DNA of 64,000 nucleotides from Marinobacter salinisoli (GCF_017301335.1 NZ_CP071247.1:2046001-2110000), one strand, 5' to 3'; shown: positions 30,800-40,728, numbered from the stretch's first letter. Made by a program: numbers and translations. Notes: a model not told the origin generated them from the sequence alone.

Positions 30800-31221
30800 T
30801 CATACTCGGAAGTGGCGCCCGGGATTGCCGGAGTCAGTCTCAGAAGTGGACAAGTGAAGGTTGACTCCCGCTATTGCCGCTTTATAGGTGAAGTCGCTCA
30901 CGAGATCGCCGCTTTTAAATTCGGCTTGCTTGAACTGGCAGCCAAACAGAATACGGTTTGTTTGCGTTCGCCGACGGCGTAGCCGAAATGCGCGCGCGCA
31001 AGCGAGGTGCCCTTTGATTCGCCGAAACTGACCTTGCCAGAGCCAGTATTGCTGTCTCTGAACGTCAGGTCGCCCGCAGTATCGGTGCCCCAGAGATAGG
31101 GCGTGATCGACCAGTTGAAGGCCGTATCGTCCTTGGCCAGGGCGGGTGCGGTACCTCTCATCAGCAGGACGGCTGCGCCGGAACCGATGAGCTGGGCGAG
31201 GTGCGTCGAATGCGTTTTCAT
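30800..31221 (-). pseudogene. Remnant of an outer-membrane beta-barrel protein gene
   Basis: The first frame (31221 to 30898) begins with a signal-like N-terminus and FNWSITPYLWGTDTAGDLTF, a common start of small outer-membrane barrels, but stops after 107 residues, far short of the usual 200-300. In another frame of the same strand, bases about 30960 to 30800 encode QFKQAEFKSGDLVSDFTYKA and IAGVNLHL, which looks like the final strands of the same kind of barrel. The simplest reading is loss of the middle of the gene plus a frameshift. An intact but very short protein is possible but unlikely. No recognisable gene lies between it and the tRNA terminator. Confidence 0.65.
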
Positions 31222-31275
31222 TTCTATCTCCTCGACTGTGATGTCAGCGGCCCGGGCAGGCAGGGCTTTAAGCTG

Positions 31276-33252
31276 CTAGTTGTATGTTGTTGCCACCACT
31301 TCCGATGCCGGGCTGAGTAGTCCGTTCATGTCCTCTGTCTGCACGGTGAAATACCAGGTGCCGGTACTCAGGCCATCGATCGTTACGGAAGTTTGATCTC
31401 CCGGGACGGTAACGGACTGGTCAAGGGCGGTTTCGTTTGTCCCGTAGTTAATTACGTAGGATTTGATTTCGCTTAAGGCAATGGAGCTGCCATCAACGCG
31501 GGTGGTGGGCGCTGTCCAGCTTACGATAGCGGTTCCGGTGGAAGGTTCAGGATCAACCGTAGACGAGCCATCGCCATCACCGCCCCCGCCCGCGCCAACA
31601 ACGGACACCGTTGCCAGCGTGAAGGGGTGAAGGCCGGAGTTATAGGCTTCTATGTTGGTAACACCACTGTTGTTATTGACGGCACTGGCATCGTCACTGA
31701 AGGCGTTGAGGCCGTACCTAAGCTCCCAGGTATCTGGAATCCCGTCTACGTCAGTGTCTTGTGTGGAGTCGGCATCCGGGCTGAGTGCGGTCACCGTGCG
31801 GTCAGCGGCCACCGACGCTCCGGAGGCGGTATCGGTAATCATAAGCATGGCAACCGCTTTCCCGCCGTTCTCATAAAATTCCAGGGAGATGTTCACGGTC
31901 TCTTGTGGCTGCAGCGTCAGGGCGCCGCCGGTTGTCCTGGTTCCTCCATTTCTCCAGTCATTCACGACGGTTTGGCCGTTCAGTGACATGCGAACACCAT
32001 CGTCATAGCGAGCGTCGAATTGATAGCTTCGCGCTCCACTGCTGTGGGGGGCTGTGAAGGTGCCACTCCAGCGTACGCTGAACCTGTCTGACGCAAGGTC
32101 TGGGTGTGGTGTGCCACCAGACCAGTCAAACTGTATGTTGCTGTCTTCGCGGTAACCAACAAACCGCTCGAAGTTCATGCCATCGAAGTACTGGCCAATA
32201 AACCCGGCAACCATGGATTCCTGTGGCGCTGGGGAGCTGTCCGGATCAACCACAGAGGTGCCGGCCTGGTATTCCTCAAGGTTGGAGTAACCGTCGTTAT
32301 CCAAATCGAGGCTGGCATCCGCGGAATCCAGCGGGTCGAGCCCGGCAGCGTATTCATAGCCGTCGGTAATGCCGTCGTTGTCCGTGTCGGGATTGTTTTC
32401 CCGGGTTCCGATCAGGAATTCGTCCGCCGCAGAGATTAGGTCGCCGTCAGGATCGTTGTTGCTGTCGTTCGGGTTGTTTGGATCCAGGCCATTGGCGACC
32501 TCCCAGTTGTCATAGAGCCCGTCCCCGTCCCCGTCCAGAGGCGGGTAAAGCTGATTAAATGCAAGGTTTTCGCTGCCGTCGGTGTACCCGACGCGGTAAC
32601 CCAGTGAGTATGCCTCCTGCGTGGTCTCGCCGTTGCCAAAGCCGGATTGGGCCCAGCTGTACAGGTAGTCCGCGCCGATCACCTGCTGTGCCACGCCCGG
32701 TCCTTCCCAGGCAACGCTGAAATGATCATTACCTCCGCCTTCTTTGAAGCGAATTTCGAAATAGTAGGGCTGCCCTTCGCTGAGTCTCTGGTAAGCGGAG
32801 GTCTGGGCGCTGTATTTTCCGTACTCGTTGGGGAGTGTGCTCCCGGTCACTGACGCGATTACTGCAGCCTGGTCGGGTTGATCGGTGGGGCTCAGGAGGA
32901 GCTGGGCTTGGTCGTCGCCACTGACGAAAAAGCGGTAGTCACCCGTTACCTGCGGGACAATGAAGCCCCGAACCCAGGCGCCATAGTTGTCGCCCCGGGA
33001 TGTCCCGGTTTGCAGTGATGTGAGGGACGTGACCACGTCCGGGTTGTCCGGAAACGCGGCGCTGCCCGTCAGGTCGGACACGCTGGAGCCACTGATATTG
33101 TCGTAGTAACGCAGTTCGACAACGCCCGGCTCACTGGTTGAAGGTACCACGGCGGTAGGCGGCAGATCCTGCAGATCTATGGCTACTGAGGAGCAGCCAG
33201 CGAGAAAGGAAACCACCACAGCCAGAATTAGAACCGTTTGGGTCTTTGCCAT
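31276..33252 (-). CDS. Surface lipoprotein with two PA14 domains, calcium-type repeats and a fibronectin III domain
   Basis: About 658 residues. The lipobox is SFLAGC with the lipidated Cys near position 20. A first PA14 domain spans about 47-200 (GDYRFFVSGDDQAQL), followed by thrombospondin type-3-like aspartate repeats at 240-335 (DGDGDGLYDNWE, DTDNDGITDGYE). A second PA14 domain covers about 350-490 (YQFDARYDDGVRMSLNG), another Asp-rich repeat lies near 500, and a fibronectin type III domain ends the protein (575-658). PA14 domains bind carbohydrates. The second ATG is preferred because AAGGG lies seven bases ahead. It is the last gene after the FecR/CHASE2 set on the same strand, 227 bases downstream. 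Confidence 0.85.
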   Translation of the reverse strand: MAKTQTVLILAVVVSFLAGCSSVAIDLQDLPPTAVVPSTSEPGVVELRYYDNISGSSVSDLTGSAAFPDNPDVVTSLTSLQTGTSRGDNYGAWVRGFIVPQVTGDYRFFVSGDDQAQLLLSPTDQPDQAAVIASVTGSTLPNEYGKYSAQTSAYQRLSEGQPYYFEIRFKEGGGNDHFSVAWEGPGVAQQVIGADYLYSWAQSGFGNGETTQEAYSLGYRVGYTDGSENLAFNQLYPPLDGDGDGLYDNWEVANGLDPNNPNDSNNDPDGDLISAADEFLIGTRENNPDTDNDGITDGYEYAAGLDPLDSADASLDLDNDGYSNLEEYQAGTSVVDPDSSPAPQESMVAGFIGQYFDGMNFERFVGYREDSNIQFDWSGGTPHPDLASDRFSVRWSGTFTAPHSSGARSYQFDARYDDGVRMSLNGQTVVNDWRNGGTRTTGGALTLQPQETVNISLEFYENGGKAVAMLMITDTASGASVAADRTVTALSPDADSTQDTDVDGIPDTWELRYGLNAFSDDASAVNNNSGVTNIEAYNSGLHPFTLATVSVVGAGGGGDGDGSSTVDPEPSTGTAIVSWTAPTTRVDGSSIALSEIKSYVINYGTNETALDQSVTVPGDQTSVTIDGLSTGTWYFTVQTEDMNGLLSPASEVVATTYN

Positions 33253-33479
33253 GACCATACCCTTGAGGAGCGTAGTGTTTGAATGCCGTACCGCGTGCGA
33301 GTCAGGGTTAAGAATGGCAGATATTGCGGATAAGCAAAGAACTACTCTAGTTCAGGTATTTATATCAGGGAGCTTTTTATTCTTATCAGCGCAACAGATA
33401 CCGCCGTCGCGAGCCTTCGGCCAACGTTGTGGGTACAGTCATTTGCTCCGGGGTCGCTATGCCTCGTTGCCGGTTTGGC

Positions 33480-36047
33480 TCAGGGAAGCGGGTCGAGGAT
33501 CGGGAGTTTCAGGGTGAAGGTGGAGCCCTGGTCTGGTATTGAGGCTACCGCGATGGTGCCGAAGTGCTTCTCTACAACGGTTTTTACAAACGACAGGCCC
33601 AGGCCCGTTCCCTGCACCCCGGACAGCTCGGTTCGCCGTTGACGGCGGTAGCGGTCGAACAGGTGGGGCAGTTCCTCGGGGTCAATGCCGCTGCCTTCAT
33701 CGCTGATGGTGACCACGGCCTGATGCCCCGCCTGATACACCTGAATATCCACCTCCGAGCCGCTCGGGCTGTATTGCACAGCATTGGTGAGCAGGTTGAT
33801 CAGGGCCCTTTCCAGCAGCTCCGGATTACCTTTCAGCCACAGGTCCTCGGTGCCCTGCAGCTGAAGATCGATGCCTTTTTCCACCGCTTGTTCAATCACG
33901 CTGTCCCGGGCGTTCTCTGCGATAGCGAGCAATTCGCATTCGTAAAAACGGGTTTCCGTTAACTGTTCTGCGCGGGCCAGCTGCACGAATTCTTCGGCCA
34001 GGTTGTAACTCCGCCGCGCCAGTCGGCCCAGTTGCTCCAGCTGTTGCGGGGCAATGTTGGCCGGATCGCGCTTGAGCTGTTCAATCAGCGCCAGTTGGGA
34101 TACCAGAGGTGAGCGAACATCGTGGGAGATGAAGTCCACCGCTTCCCGGTGCTGACGTTGCTGCTCCCTCAGCTCCGAGATGTCAGAGATATTGGCGATG
34201 AGGCCCGACTGCTCGTTGTCTGGCAGCGAGAAGGGGGCGATATGAATGAGGAAATCCTTGCCATGGATTTGCAGGTCAATGGTCCGGCTCTGTTGAAGCG
34301 TGAGCGTTTCGGCAATGATCTCGTTCCAGCGCGGCGATTCCCTGGGGTCGTAGCCTTCCAGCAAGCGTGGCAAAGGTAGGCCGTTAAGGCTCGGCATGGG
34401 CTCCCGGAACCAGTGTTCAATATGCCGGTTGGCGAAACGGATCACGCCCAGTTCGTCGGTCACGATGATGCCGTCAGGCATGTGCTCGAAGCTGCGCCGG
34501 ATGAACTGTTGCATCTGGTTCAGTCGTTCGGTGGCGAAGCGCACTTTCTGAATGCGGGCCGAGATGTTTTCTTTCGGACTGCGGGCCTGTTGTATGGAGT
34601 CCGGAATTTCCAGCCGGAGGTGGTTGAGGTAACGCTGAATAGCCTGGCCCTGAAGATCGTTGGAGAGTTGAAGTCCAAGGACAAAGGTCTTGTCGCCCTG
34701 TTCGAGCTTCAGCCAGCTGTCATTGAGCCTGTGATCCCATTGCCGGGGGGTAAGGTCGGATGGCACATCCTGTGGGCTGAGAAAGCGCGAAGTCAGACAG
34801 TGAGCTCCGTCACACAGGATCCAGCCTTCTGGCTCAAACAGCTCCTGAATGTGTTCCAGCAGCAGGCGTGGGTGGTATGTGCCGTGATCCGGCATGGTCA
34901 CATAGGGGCTTTGCGCCAGGTTATCGAGTTGACGGTTGAGAAACCGGTTGGTCTGGGATAGTCGGAATCCACTGGAAATAGGCAGAGCCAGCAGCGCTAT
35001 CAAAGCGGCATCAATGACCGGCACCCAGATTCGCCCGATCTGCAGCGCCAAAACAAAGGCTACAAACAGCACCGCAGTACTGAGCAGGCAGGTAAACAGG
35101 GTGTGTGATGGGCGCATGCGGGGAAGGCTCAGCGCCAGGCCCAGAATGACGCATAGGGTGATCACTGAAGATAACCATCGGGGGGCTGGCTCAACCAGCT
35201 GGTTTTGTGCGAGCGCTGAAAAGGTACTGGCGTGAAATTCCACGCCCGACATGGGGCGGCTCAAGCCGGAAAACGGTGTTGGCAAAACGTCACCGAATCC
35301 TGCCGCCGTCGCGCCGACAAATACCGTCTTGTCCCGAAACGCCTCGGCAGGCGTGGTTTGCTCCAGAACGCGGGTGTAGGAGTAGGTTGCTACGGTTCCC
35401 GCTCCCCCAGCCAGGGGTACTGCCCGGTATTCGTCTCGAATGTTCATAAATGCCGGCGCCTGTTCGTAATTGGGCGGCGTGGCCTCAGGGGCGAAGGCGG
35501 CGAGGCTGAGGCTCGGCCAGAGCTGCTGGCCGAGTCCGTTGTACAGATACAGCCCGCGGGCGACGCCGTCACTGTCCAGTTCGACATGGGCATGTCCGAT
35601 ACGGGCGGCCGTGTTTGCTAGCGCGCGGGCAGGGAGTTGCTCGCTAAGCAACTGGCGGGATTCCGAAGGCGCCAGGTAAACGGGCAGAATGACGTTGCCG
35701 TGCGCTTCCATGGCGTTCGCCAGGTCTGCGTCATCCGGCGATGGTTCTGGAAACAGGATGTCAAAAACTATGGTTTCGGCGCCGGCTTCCGTGAGGCTGC
35801 GAATCAGTGCGGCGTGATTGGAACGGGGCCAGGGCCAGCGGCCCAGCCGGTCCAGGCTCAACTCGTCGATCGCCACGATGGCTACATCGTCAGCCGGTTC
35901 GCCGGGAAAGGTGGTGATGGTTTGATCGTAGAGCCAGTAATCCAGGTGTCTGGGCAGGCTGGAAAGCTCAAGCAGCAGAGTGCATGACAGCAGAATCAGG
36001 GCCAGAGTCCACGGCGTTGTTTTTATGTGCAGCCAGTCCCGGTTCAT
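33480..36047 (-). CDS. CHASE2-domain sensor histidine kinase
   Basis: An 855-residue inner-membrane kinase. One N-terminal span (about 13-31) leads into a periplasmic CHASE2 domain (about 40-285; VAIVAIDELSLDRLGRWPWPR, FDILFPEP, PMSGVEFHA). Three membrane spans follow (291-360), then a PAS domain (about 515-620) and a HisKA domain with phospho-acceptor His642 in FISHDVRSPL. The C-terminus is an ATPase domain with GSGIDPEELPHLFDRY and GTGLGLSFVK. It is encoded 30 bases downstream of the FecR protein gene, itself coupled to the response regulator, so this is the kinase of that system. The signal is unknown. Confidence 0.93.
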   Translation of the reverse strand: MNRDWLHIKTTPWTLALILLSCTLLLELSSLPRHLDYWLYDQTITTFPGEPADDVAIVAIDELSLDRLGRWPWPRSNHAALIRSLTEAGAETIVFDILFPEPSPDDADLANAMEAHGNVILPVYLAPSESRQLLSEQLPARALANTAARIGHAHVELDSDGVARGLYLYNGLGQQLWPSLSLAAFAPEATPPNYEQAPAFMNIRDEYRAVPLAGGAGTVATYSYTRVLEQTTPAEAFRDKTVFVGATAAGFGDVLPTPFSGLSRPMSGVEFHASTFSALAQNQLVEPAPRWLSSVITLCVILGLALSLPRMRPSHTLFTCLLSTAVLFVAFVLALQIGRIWVPVIDAALIALLALPISSGFRLSQTNRFLNRQLDNLAQSPYVTMPDHGTYHPRLLLEHIQELFEPEGWILCDGAHCLTSRFLSPQDVPSDLTPRQWDHRLNDSWLKLEQGDKTFVLGLQLSNDLQGQAIQRYLNHLRLEIPDSIQQARSPKENISARIQKVRFATERLNQMQQFIRRSFEHMPDGIIVTDELGVIRFANRHIEHWFREPMPSLNGLPLPRLLEGYDPRESPRWNEIIAETLTLQQSRTIDLQIHGKDFLIHIAPFSLPDNEQSGLIANISDISELREQQRQHREAVDFISHDVRSPLVSQLALIEQLKRDPANIAPQQLEQLGRLARRSYNLAEEFVQLARAEQLTETRFYECELLAIAENARDSVIEQAVEKGIDLQLQGTEDLWLKGNPELLERALINLLTNAVQYSPSGSEVDIQVYQAGHQAVVTISDEGSGIDPEELPHLFDRYRRQRRTELSGVQGTGLGLSFVKTVVEKHFGTIAVASIPDQGSTFTLKLPILDPLP

Positions 36048-36077
36048 GGGCTTTGCGGTGGTGTCCTGTGGTTGGGG

Positions 36078-37715
36078 TTATTCCAGGTAGAGCTCCCTAC
36101 CTGGTCCCCAGCGGCTGGTGAGGGGGCCCTCAGAAAGAGCTTTCAGCCGCACAAAATACCGTCTACCGGGAATGAGGCGCAAGGCCGCGGACGTATCTGC
36201 CAGAGTGGCTTCCTTGATTACGTTGTCGAAGTCCGGTTCTTCGGACAATTGCAGCAGGTACTGGTTTGCGGTGGCCACGCGCTCCCAGAACACCCTGACC
36301 TGGCTGTCCAGGTAGTTCACGCTGATGATGCGCGCCGGTGGCAGACTGCCATTAACCGTCAGTTTTCGGGGCTTGCTGATTGCGACCGAGTTGCCGCCGG
36401 CTTCGGTAACCACGCGCCAATAATAGTGGCCGGGACCCAGCGGGCGAGAGGGCAGGGCCGCGTTTTCGGGCGCCCACTCACTGGTGGTGATGAGGTTGTT
36501 GAAGCTTTCGTCCTCGGCGATTTCTACCCGGGCCAATTCGTTCTTGCCGTTCAGTGACCACTGGAATTCCGGCATGTCGTCGTTGGCAGCGGCGCCGTCG
36601 GCCGGCGCCACCAGGTTGGCAACCTGGGCCTGCAGGTCGATGTCGATCCTGGTCACCGCTGGCATGCCTGCCACACCGTCATAGCCAACGGCGGCCACAT
36701 GCACGTCATACTTGCCGTTATCCAGCAGACTGAGCTTGTGCTGGTTTTCTCTCACTTGTCTGCTTTCTACCCAGCGTCCGTTTTCGGCATCAAAGATATC
36801 GAGCTGATAGCTGGGGGCCTGATTATCGACCCATTTCAGGGTCGTCGGCAGTTGGGTGAGCTTGGTCGGTAGCGGCTGGATTTCCGGGGCCGGGGGCAGG
36901 CGGCGGATGCTCATGCCCGAGGTGCCACCAGTGGAGACCGCAGCGCCGTAGCCGGCAGGAATGCGCTGGGTCAGTCCGGGCTTGCCGAAATCGACGGCAC
37001 CGTGCGTCACCTGGAGGCTGGTGGCCTCACCGGAGGTTTGCAGTGCGAATACGGTTCCCCGTACGGCGGCCACCGCTGAAGGGGTCTCGATTTCAAACCG
37101 GGCACCGCCCTCCATCACCGGCTTCACCCGGGTGTGGATTTCGCCACGATTCAGACGCAACCGGGTATCCACCATGCCGGACTTGCCGAACTGAGTCAGG
37201 CGGTTGAAGGTCAGGCGTGAATCCGGCGAGATCCGGATCTCGGACCCGTCTGCCAGACGAACGGTTGCACTGCCGTTGCCGGACAGTATTTCGTCACCAA
37301 CCCGGATAAGGGTATCGCGGGTCACTGGCTGTTTACGCCCGTCTGCGCCGGAGATTACCTGAACCATGCCAGACACGCTGCTGATGCGCGCCGGTTCCGG
37401 TTGGCGTTTGAGCCAGGACAGCGGAATTCGCAGCCGGTCGCCCTCGGCAAGAGGGGTATCGTCTGCAAGGTTATTGTATTGCCGGAGTCGGTTTGCGCTT
37501 ACGTTCGCGGTGAGTAATTCGCTGGCGACCTGGTTGAAAGTGTCGCCAGAGCGCAGGGTGTAAATCCAGTCCGAGGTGGTGGCAGTTGGCTGGCCAGCTC
37601 GCGATGGCTCCGACCCGTGGGTGATGGACAGCTCTGCCTGTGCCCCGAGAGCCGTCATCAGAAGCAGTGGCGCGCCAAGGGTTCGAAGAAGCTGGGTCAC
37701 ACCGTTATTAGCCAT
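36078..37715 (-). CDS. Exported LysM-FecR domain protein
   Basis: A 545-residue periplasmic or surface protein. A signal peptide ends near GAQAE, a LysM peptidoglycan-binding domain covers about 50-100 (YTLRSGDTFNQVASELL), and a FecR domain about 120-235 (GDEILSGNGSATVRLADGSE, PSAVAAVRGTVFAL). The rest consists of fibronectin-like beta domains. FecR domains normally pass a periplasmic signal to a membrane partner. Here the partner should be the CHASE2 kinase encoded next. The ATG at 37715 overlaps the response-regulator stop (ATGGCTAA), a clear sign of translational coupling. Confidence 0.9.
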   Translation of the reverse strand: MANNGVTQLLRTLGAPLLLMTALGAQAELSITHGSEPSRAGQPTATTSDWIYTLRSGDTFNQVASELLTANVSANRLRQYNNLADDTPLAEGDRLRIPLSWLKRQPEPARISSVSGMVQVISGADGRKQPVTRDTLIRVGDEILSGNGSATVRLADGSEIRISPDSRLTFNRLTQFGKSGMVDTRLRLNRGEIHTRVKPVMEGGARFEIETPSAVAAVRGTVFALQTSGEATSLQVTHGAVDFGKPGLTQRIPAGYGAAVSTGGTSGMSIRRLPPAPEIQPLPTKLTQLPTTLKWVDNQAPSYQLDIFDAENGRWVESRQVRENQHKLSLLDNGKYDVHVAAVGYDGVAGMPAVTRIDIDLQAQVANLVAPADGAAANDDMPEFQWSLNGKNELARVEIAEDESFNNLITTSEWAPENAALPSRPLGPGHYYWRVVTEAGGNSVAISKPRKLTVNGSLPPARIISVNYLDSQVRVFWERVATANQYLLQLSEEPDFDNVIKEATLADTSAALRLIPGRRYFVRLKALSEGPLTSRWGPGRELYLE

Positions 37716-38448
37716 TAGCCGCCCGGTCTGGATTGAGTGTTTCAACGACCGATCCCGAATCTGTGGCCTCTATGGCCTCGAGCCGGTACCCGCGCTGATA
37801 GATCGTCTTGATCCGGAAGCCATTCTCGGGATTCAGCCCGAGGCGCCGGCGCAGACGGCTCATGTGGGTGTCGACGGTGCGGGTGTTGATGTCCCTCGCC
37901 AGCCCCCATACCCGCTCCAGCAGCATTTCGCGGGTCAGGAGCCGACCCTGGTTCTGGAACAGGAACAGGGTCAGGTCAAAGTCTTTGTCGGTCAGCGTCA
38001 GTTCTTCGCCATGCAGAATAATCGAGCGTTGCTGGGTGTTGACCTCGAAGGGGCCGTACCGGAGCACTTCTTTTTCTGCATCCGGGTTGCTGCGGCGCGC
38101 CAGGGCGTTGATTCGGGCGACCAGTTCGGCCGCCCGTGCCGGTTTGGCAAGAAAGTCATCGGCGCCGGCATCGAGTGCCCGGACGATGTCTTGTTCGCTG
38201 TCTCGCTGGGTCAGAAAAACCACCGGAATCTGCCAGTTCAGTTGGGCCCGGACACTGGCCAGCACATCAATGCCGGTCATGTCCGGTATCTGCCAGTCGA
38301 GAATCAAAAGGTCATAGCTGCGATGCAGTACGGCGCTCAGAAATCCCTGGCCGGTCGGAAAGGTGTCGCAGTGATGCCCGCGTTCACAGAGGATCGTTTG
38401 CACGCGCTGTGCTTGCTCGTATTCATCTTCAAGCAGGGCGATTCGCAT
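37708..38448 (-). CDS. OmpR-family response regulator
   Basis: A 246-residue DNA-binding regulator. The receiver domain has the acidic pair in LLEDEYEQ and the phospho-acceptor Asp51 in LILDWQIPD; the winged-helix output domain follows at about 145-235 (LTLFLFQNQGRLLTREMLLE, VDTHMSRLRRRLGL). ATG 38448 has GGAG eight bases ahead; the upstream frame to 38484 is not needed. It leads a coupled unit with the FecR and CHASE2 genes. Targets are unknown, but the PA14 lipoprotein gene is an obvious candidate. Confidence 0.93.
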   Translation of the reverse strand: MRIALLEDEYEQAQRVQTILCERGHHCDTFPTGQGFLSAVLHRSYDLLILDWQIPDMTGIDVLASVRAQLNWQIPVVFLTQRDSEQDIVRALDAGADDFLAKPARAAELVARINALARRSNPDAEKEVLRYGPFEVNTQQRSIILHGEELTLTDKDFDLTLFLFQNQGRLLTREMLLERVWGLARDINTRTVDTHMSRLRRRLGLNPENGFRIKTIYQRGYRLEAIEATDSGSVVETLNPDRAANG

Positions 38449-38562
38449 AAAACTGCTCCGTGATGTAGTGGCGGGTATGATCATTCGAAAACCTGAGCGT
38501 TGAGCGAACTACTGACTGTCACTGGCCGATTCTCGCAAATGTAAAAACGTATTACCGTTTCG

Positions 38563-40728
38563 TTATGTAGAGTTGCGTAAACGAGTTGCAGGTTGCCCGT
38601 CGACGTCGTCAACCGTATGGCGACAGCCCGGAAAGCTGCTGCAGCCCCAGAACCAACCCTTTTTGCCCTTCCGCCTGACCAGCGGGGCAAAACAGTGCGG
38701 GCAGGGAATCGGCGCCTGGCTGGTTCCATCCTGCGGGGTGGCGTCTTCCAGCGGGCGGGTTCCCTTGCATTCTGGGTAACGTGTACAGGCGAAGAAGCGG
38801 CCGAATTTCCCATCCCGCTCGGTCATCGGGGCGCGGCACTTGGGGCAGTGCACGTGCTGCGGGGCTTCGGTTGAATCCGCCGGGGCCGGGCTCAGGTGAT
38901 CAATAAAACCACGGATTTCGTCTTTCAGTGTATCCAGAAACGCCCGTGGATCTGCCTCGCCCTGGCGAATGCTCTCCAGCGTGGCTTCCCATACGGCGGT
39001 TCGATCCGGTTTGCTCACCGAGTCCGGCAAGGCCTCGATGAGTGCTTTGCCTTTGTCGGTAGCACGGATGAAACGGCTTTCCCGGTAGAGGTAATTGCGC
39101 TTGAACAGGGTGTCGATGATGGCCGCTCTGGTGGCCTCGGTGCCCAGACCGTCGGTTTCCCGCAGGGTTTTGCGCAATTCCGTGTCGGTCACGAATCGGG
39201 CGATATTGGTCATCGCCGATAGCAAGGTGGCGTCCGTGAAGTGCTGGGGCGGCTGCGTTTTGCGTTCGGCAATCGATGTGTCATTGCACAGGACTGGGTC
39301 ACCGGTAGCGAGGCGAGGCAGCGGTGCCTTTGGTGCTTCGCTCCGGCTTTCCCGAAGCTTCAGTTCCAGGAATTTCCATCCGGGTGTCAGGATGGCCGTC
39401 TCCGTTGCGCGGAACCGATGTTCACCGACCTTAACCGTGAGTTTGCCCTCCCGGTGAACGGCGTCTTCGGCGAACTGCATCAGGTAGTAACGACTGATCA
39501 GCCCGTATATGTTTTCCTCTGCCGGCGTGAGCTTGCCATTGGGCGAAGGGCGCGAGGTCGGGATGATGGCATGGTGAGCGTCTACATTCTTGTCGTTCCA
39601 CGCTGCGGTTCGCCGGTTGAGATTGGCCTGGTCACAGGCATCGGCGAGGTCAGGCTGCACTCGGCCGATGGCGCGCACGACCTTTTCCCGTTGCTCATAG
39701 TGACCTTCGGGAAGGTGCCGGCAATCGGAACGCGGATAGGTAATGAGCTGGTGCCGTTCGTAGAGTGCCTGGGCGGTATCCAGTACCGCTTTTGCGCCCA
39801 TGCGGAACAGCCGCCCGGCTTCAATTTGAAGTGCTGACAACGACAACGGCAGAGGCGGCGCTTCGGGGCGGTCCCGGAATCGGGCTTCGGTGATGCTGCC
39901 GGGGCGCCCTTGCACACTGCTGGCAATCTGCTCCGCAACGGCACGGTCCAGAAGCCGGTTGTCGTCATCCAGGTGATCCCCGAGCGACTCGTCCGGCAAC
40001 CAGGTGGCTTTGAAGGGGCTTTGATCCGCGTCCTCGTCCTGCGCGGTAAAGACAGCCTCAACTCGGAAGTAGGGTTTCGGCTCGAAGTTCTCAATGGTGT
40101 TGTCCCGCTCAACCACCAGGCCGAGAACCGGGGTTTGCACCCGCCCCACCGAATAGACTTCCTTTTCGCCCTGTTGCTGATAGCTCAGGGTATAAAATCG
40201 GGTCAGGTTGATTCCGTACAGCCAGTCGGCTCGTTGCCGGGCGAGGGCGGAGTGGGACAGTCTGCGAAATTCACGGTTATCCCGGGGGCTCTGGATGGCC
40301 TTGGCCACGGCTGCGGGCGTGAGGTCGTTGATCAGTACTCGTTGCACTGGCACGTTGGTGCCAAAGTATCGCAGCACTTCATCGACCAGAAGTTGCCCTT
40401 CCCGGTCCGGGTCTCCGGCGTGAACAATGGTTTGAGCTTTTTCAACCAGCGACTCAAGCACCTTCAGCTGCTGGCGTACTCCGTCCTTTGGCGATGTCTC
40501 CCACTGCTCGGGAAACAACGGCAGGTCTTCCCGCCTCCATTTCTTCCACGCTGGGTTGTAGTTGGCCGGTTCTGCCGGCTCCAGCAGGTGTCCAATACAC
40601 CAGCTGACAACGGTGGCACTTTCCCCCTGACCGCATCGGATCCATCCCTGGCCCTTGTGATAGGGGCCGGGCAGGGCGGCAGCGATGGCGCGACCAAGAC
40701 TGGGTTTTTCGGCAATATAAAGCTGCAT
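38563..40728 (-). CDS. topB: DNA topoisomerase III
   Basis: A 721-residue type IA topoisomerase that decatenates DNA and resolves recombination intermediates. The Toprim domain opens the protein (MQLYIAEKPSLGRAIA, HAGDPDREGQ), and VGRVQTPVLGLVV is in the core. The active-site Tyr331 lies in ITYPRSDCRHLP. At the C-terminus are two zinc ribbons starting CPKCRAP and CPHCFAP, the second ending near the stop. It is about 70 residues longer than E. coli TopB because of these ribbons. It is divergent from bolA across 126 bases. Confidence 0.96.
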   Translation of the reverse strand: MQLYIAEKPSLGRAIAAALPGPYHKGQGWIRCGQGESATVVSWCIGHLLEPAEPANYNPAWKKWRREDLPLFPEQWETSPKDGVRQQLKVLESLVEKAQTIVHAGDPDREGQLLVDEVLRYFGTNVPVQRVLINDLTPAAVAKAIQSPRDNREFRRLSHSALARQRADWLYGINLTRFYTLSYQQQGEKEVYSVGRVQTPVLGLVVERDNTIENFEPKPYFRVEAVFTAQDEDADQSPFKATWLPDESLGDHLDDDNRLLDRAVAEQIASSVQGRPGSITEARFRDRPEAPPLPLSLSALQIEAGRLFRMGAKAVLDTAQALYERHQLITYPRSDCRHLPEGHYEQREKVVRAIGRVQPDLADACDQANLNRRTAAWNDKNVDAHHAIIPTSRPSPNGKLTPAEENIYGLISRYYLMQFAEDAVHREGKLTVKVGEHRFRATETAILTPGWKFLELKLRESRSEAPKAPLPRLATGDPVLCNDTSIAERKTQPPQHFTDATLLSAMTNIARFVTDTELRKTLRETDGLGTEATRAAIIDTLFKRNYLYRESRFIRATDKGKALIEALPDSVSKPDRTAVWEATLESIRQGEADPRAFLDTLKDEIRGFIDHLSPAPADSTEAPQHVHCPKCRAPMTERDGKFGRFFACTRYPECKGTRPLEDATPQDGTSQAPIPCPHCFAPLVRRKGKKGWFWGCSSFPGCRHTVDDVDGQPATRLRNST

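Noticed and set aside
30733..31276. Genomic island inserted at the initiator tRNA
   Set aside because: No integrase, no repeat of the tRNA 3' end and no sharp composition change were seen; only a decayed gene is present.
33259..33479. Possible cyclic-di-GMP riboswitch before the PA14 lipoprotein gene
   Set aside because: Short pieces such as GCCAAACC look suggestive on the minus strand, but the paired GCAAAGCC element and the stems of that class are not there. I see no identifiable element beyond a likely promoter.
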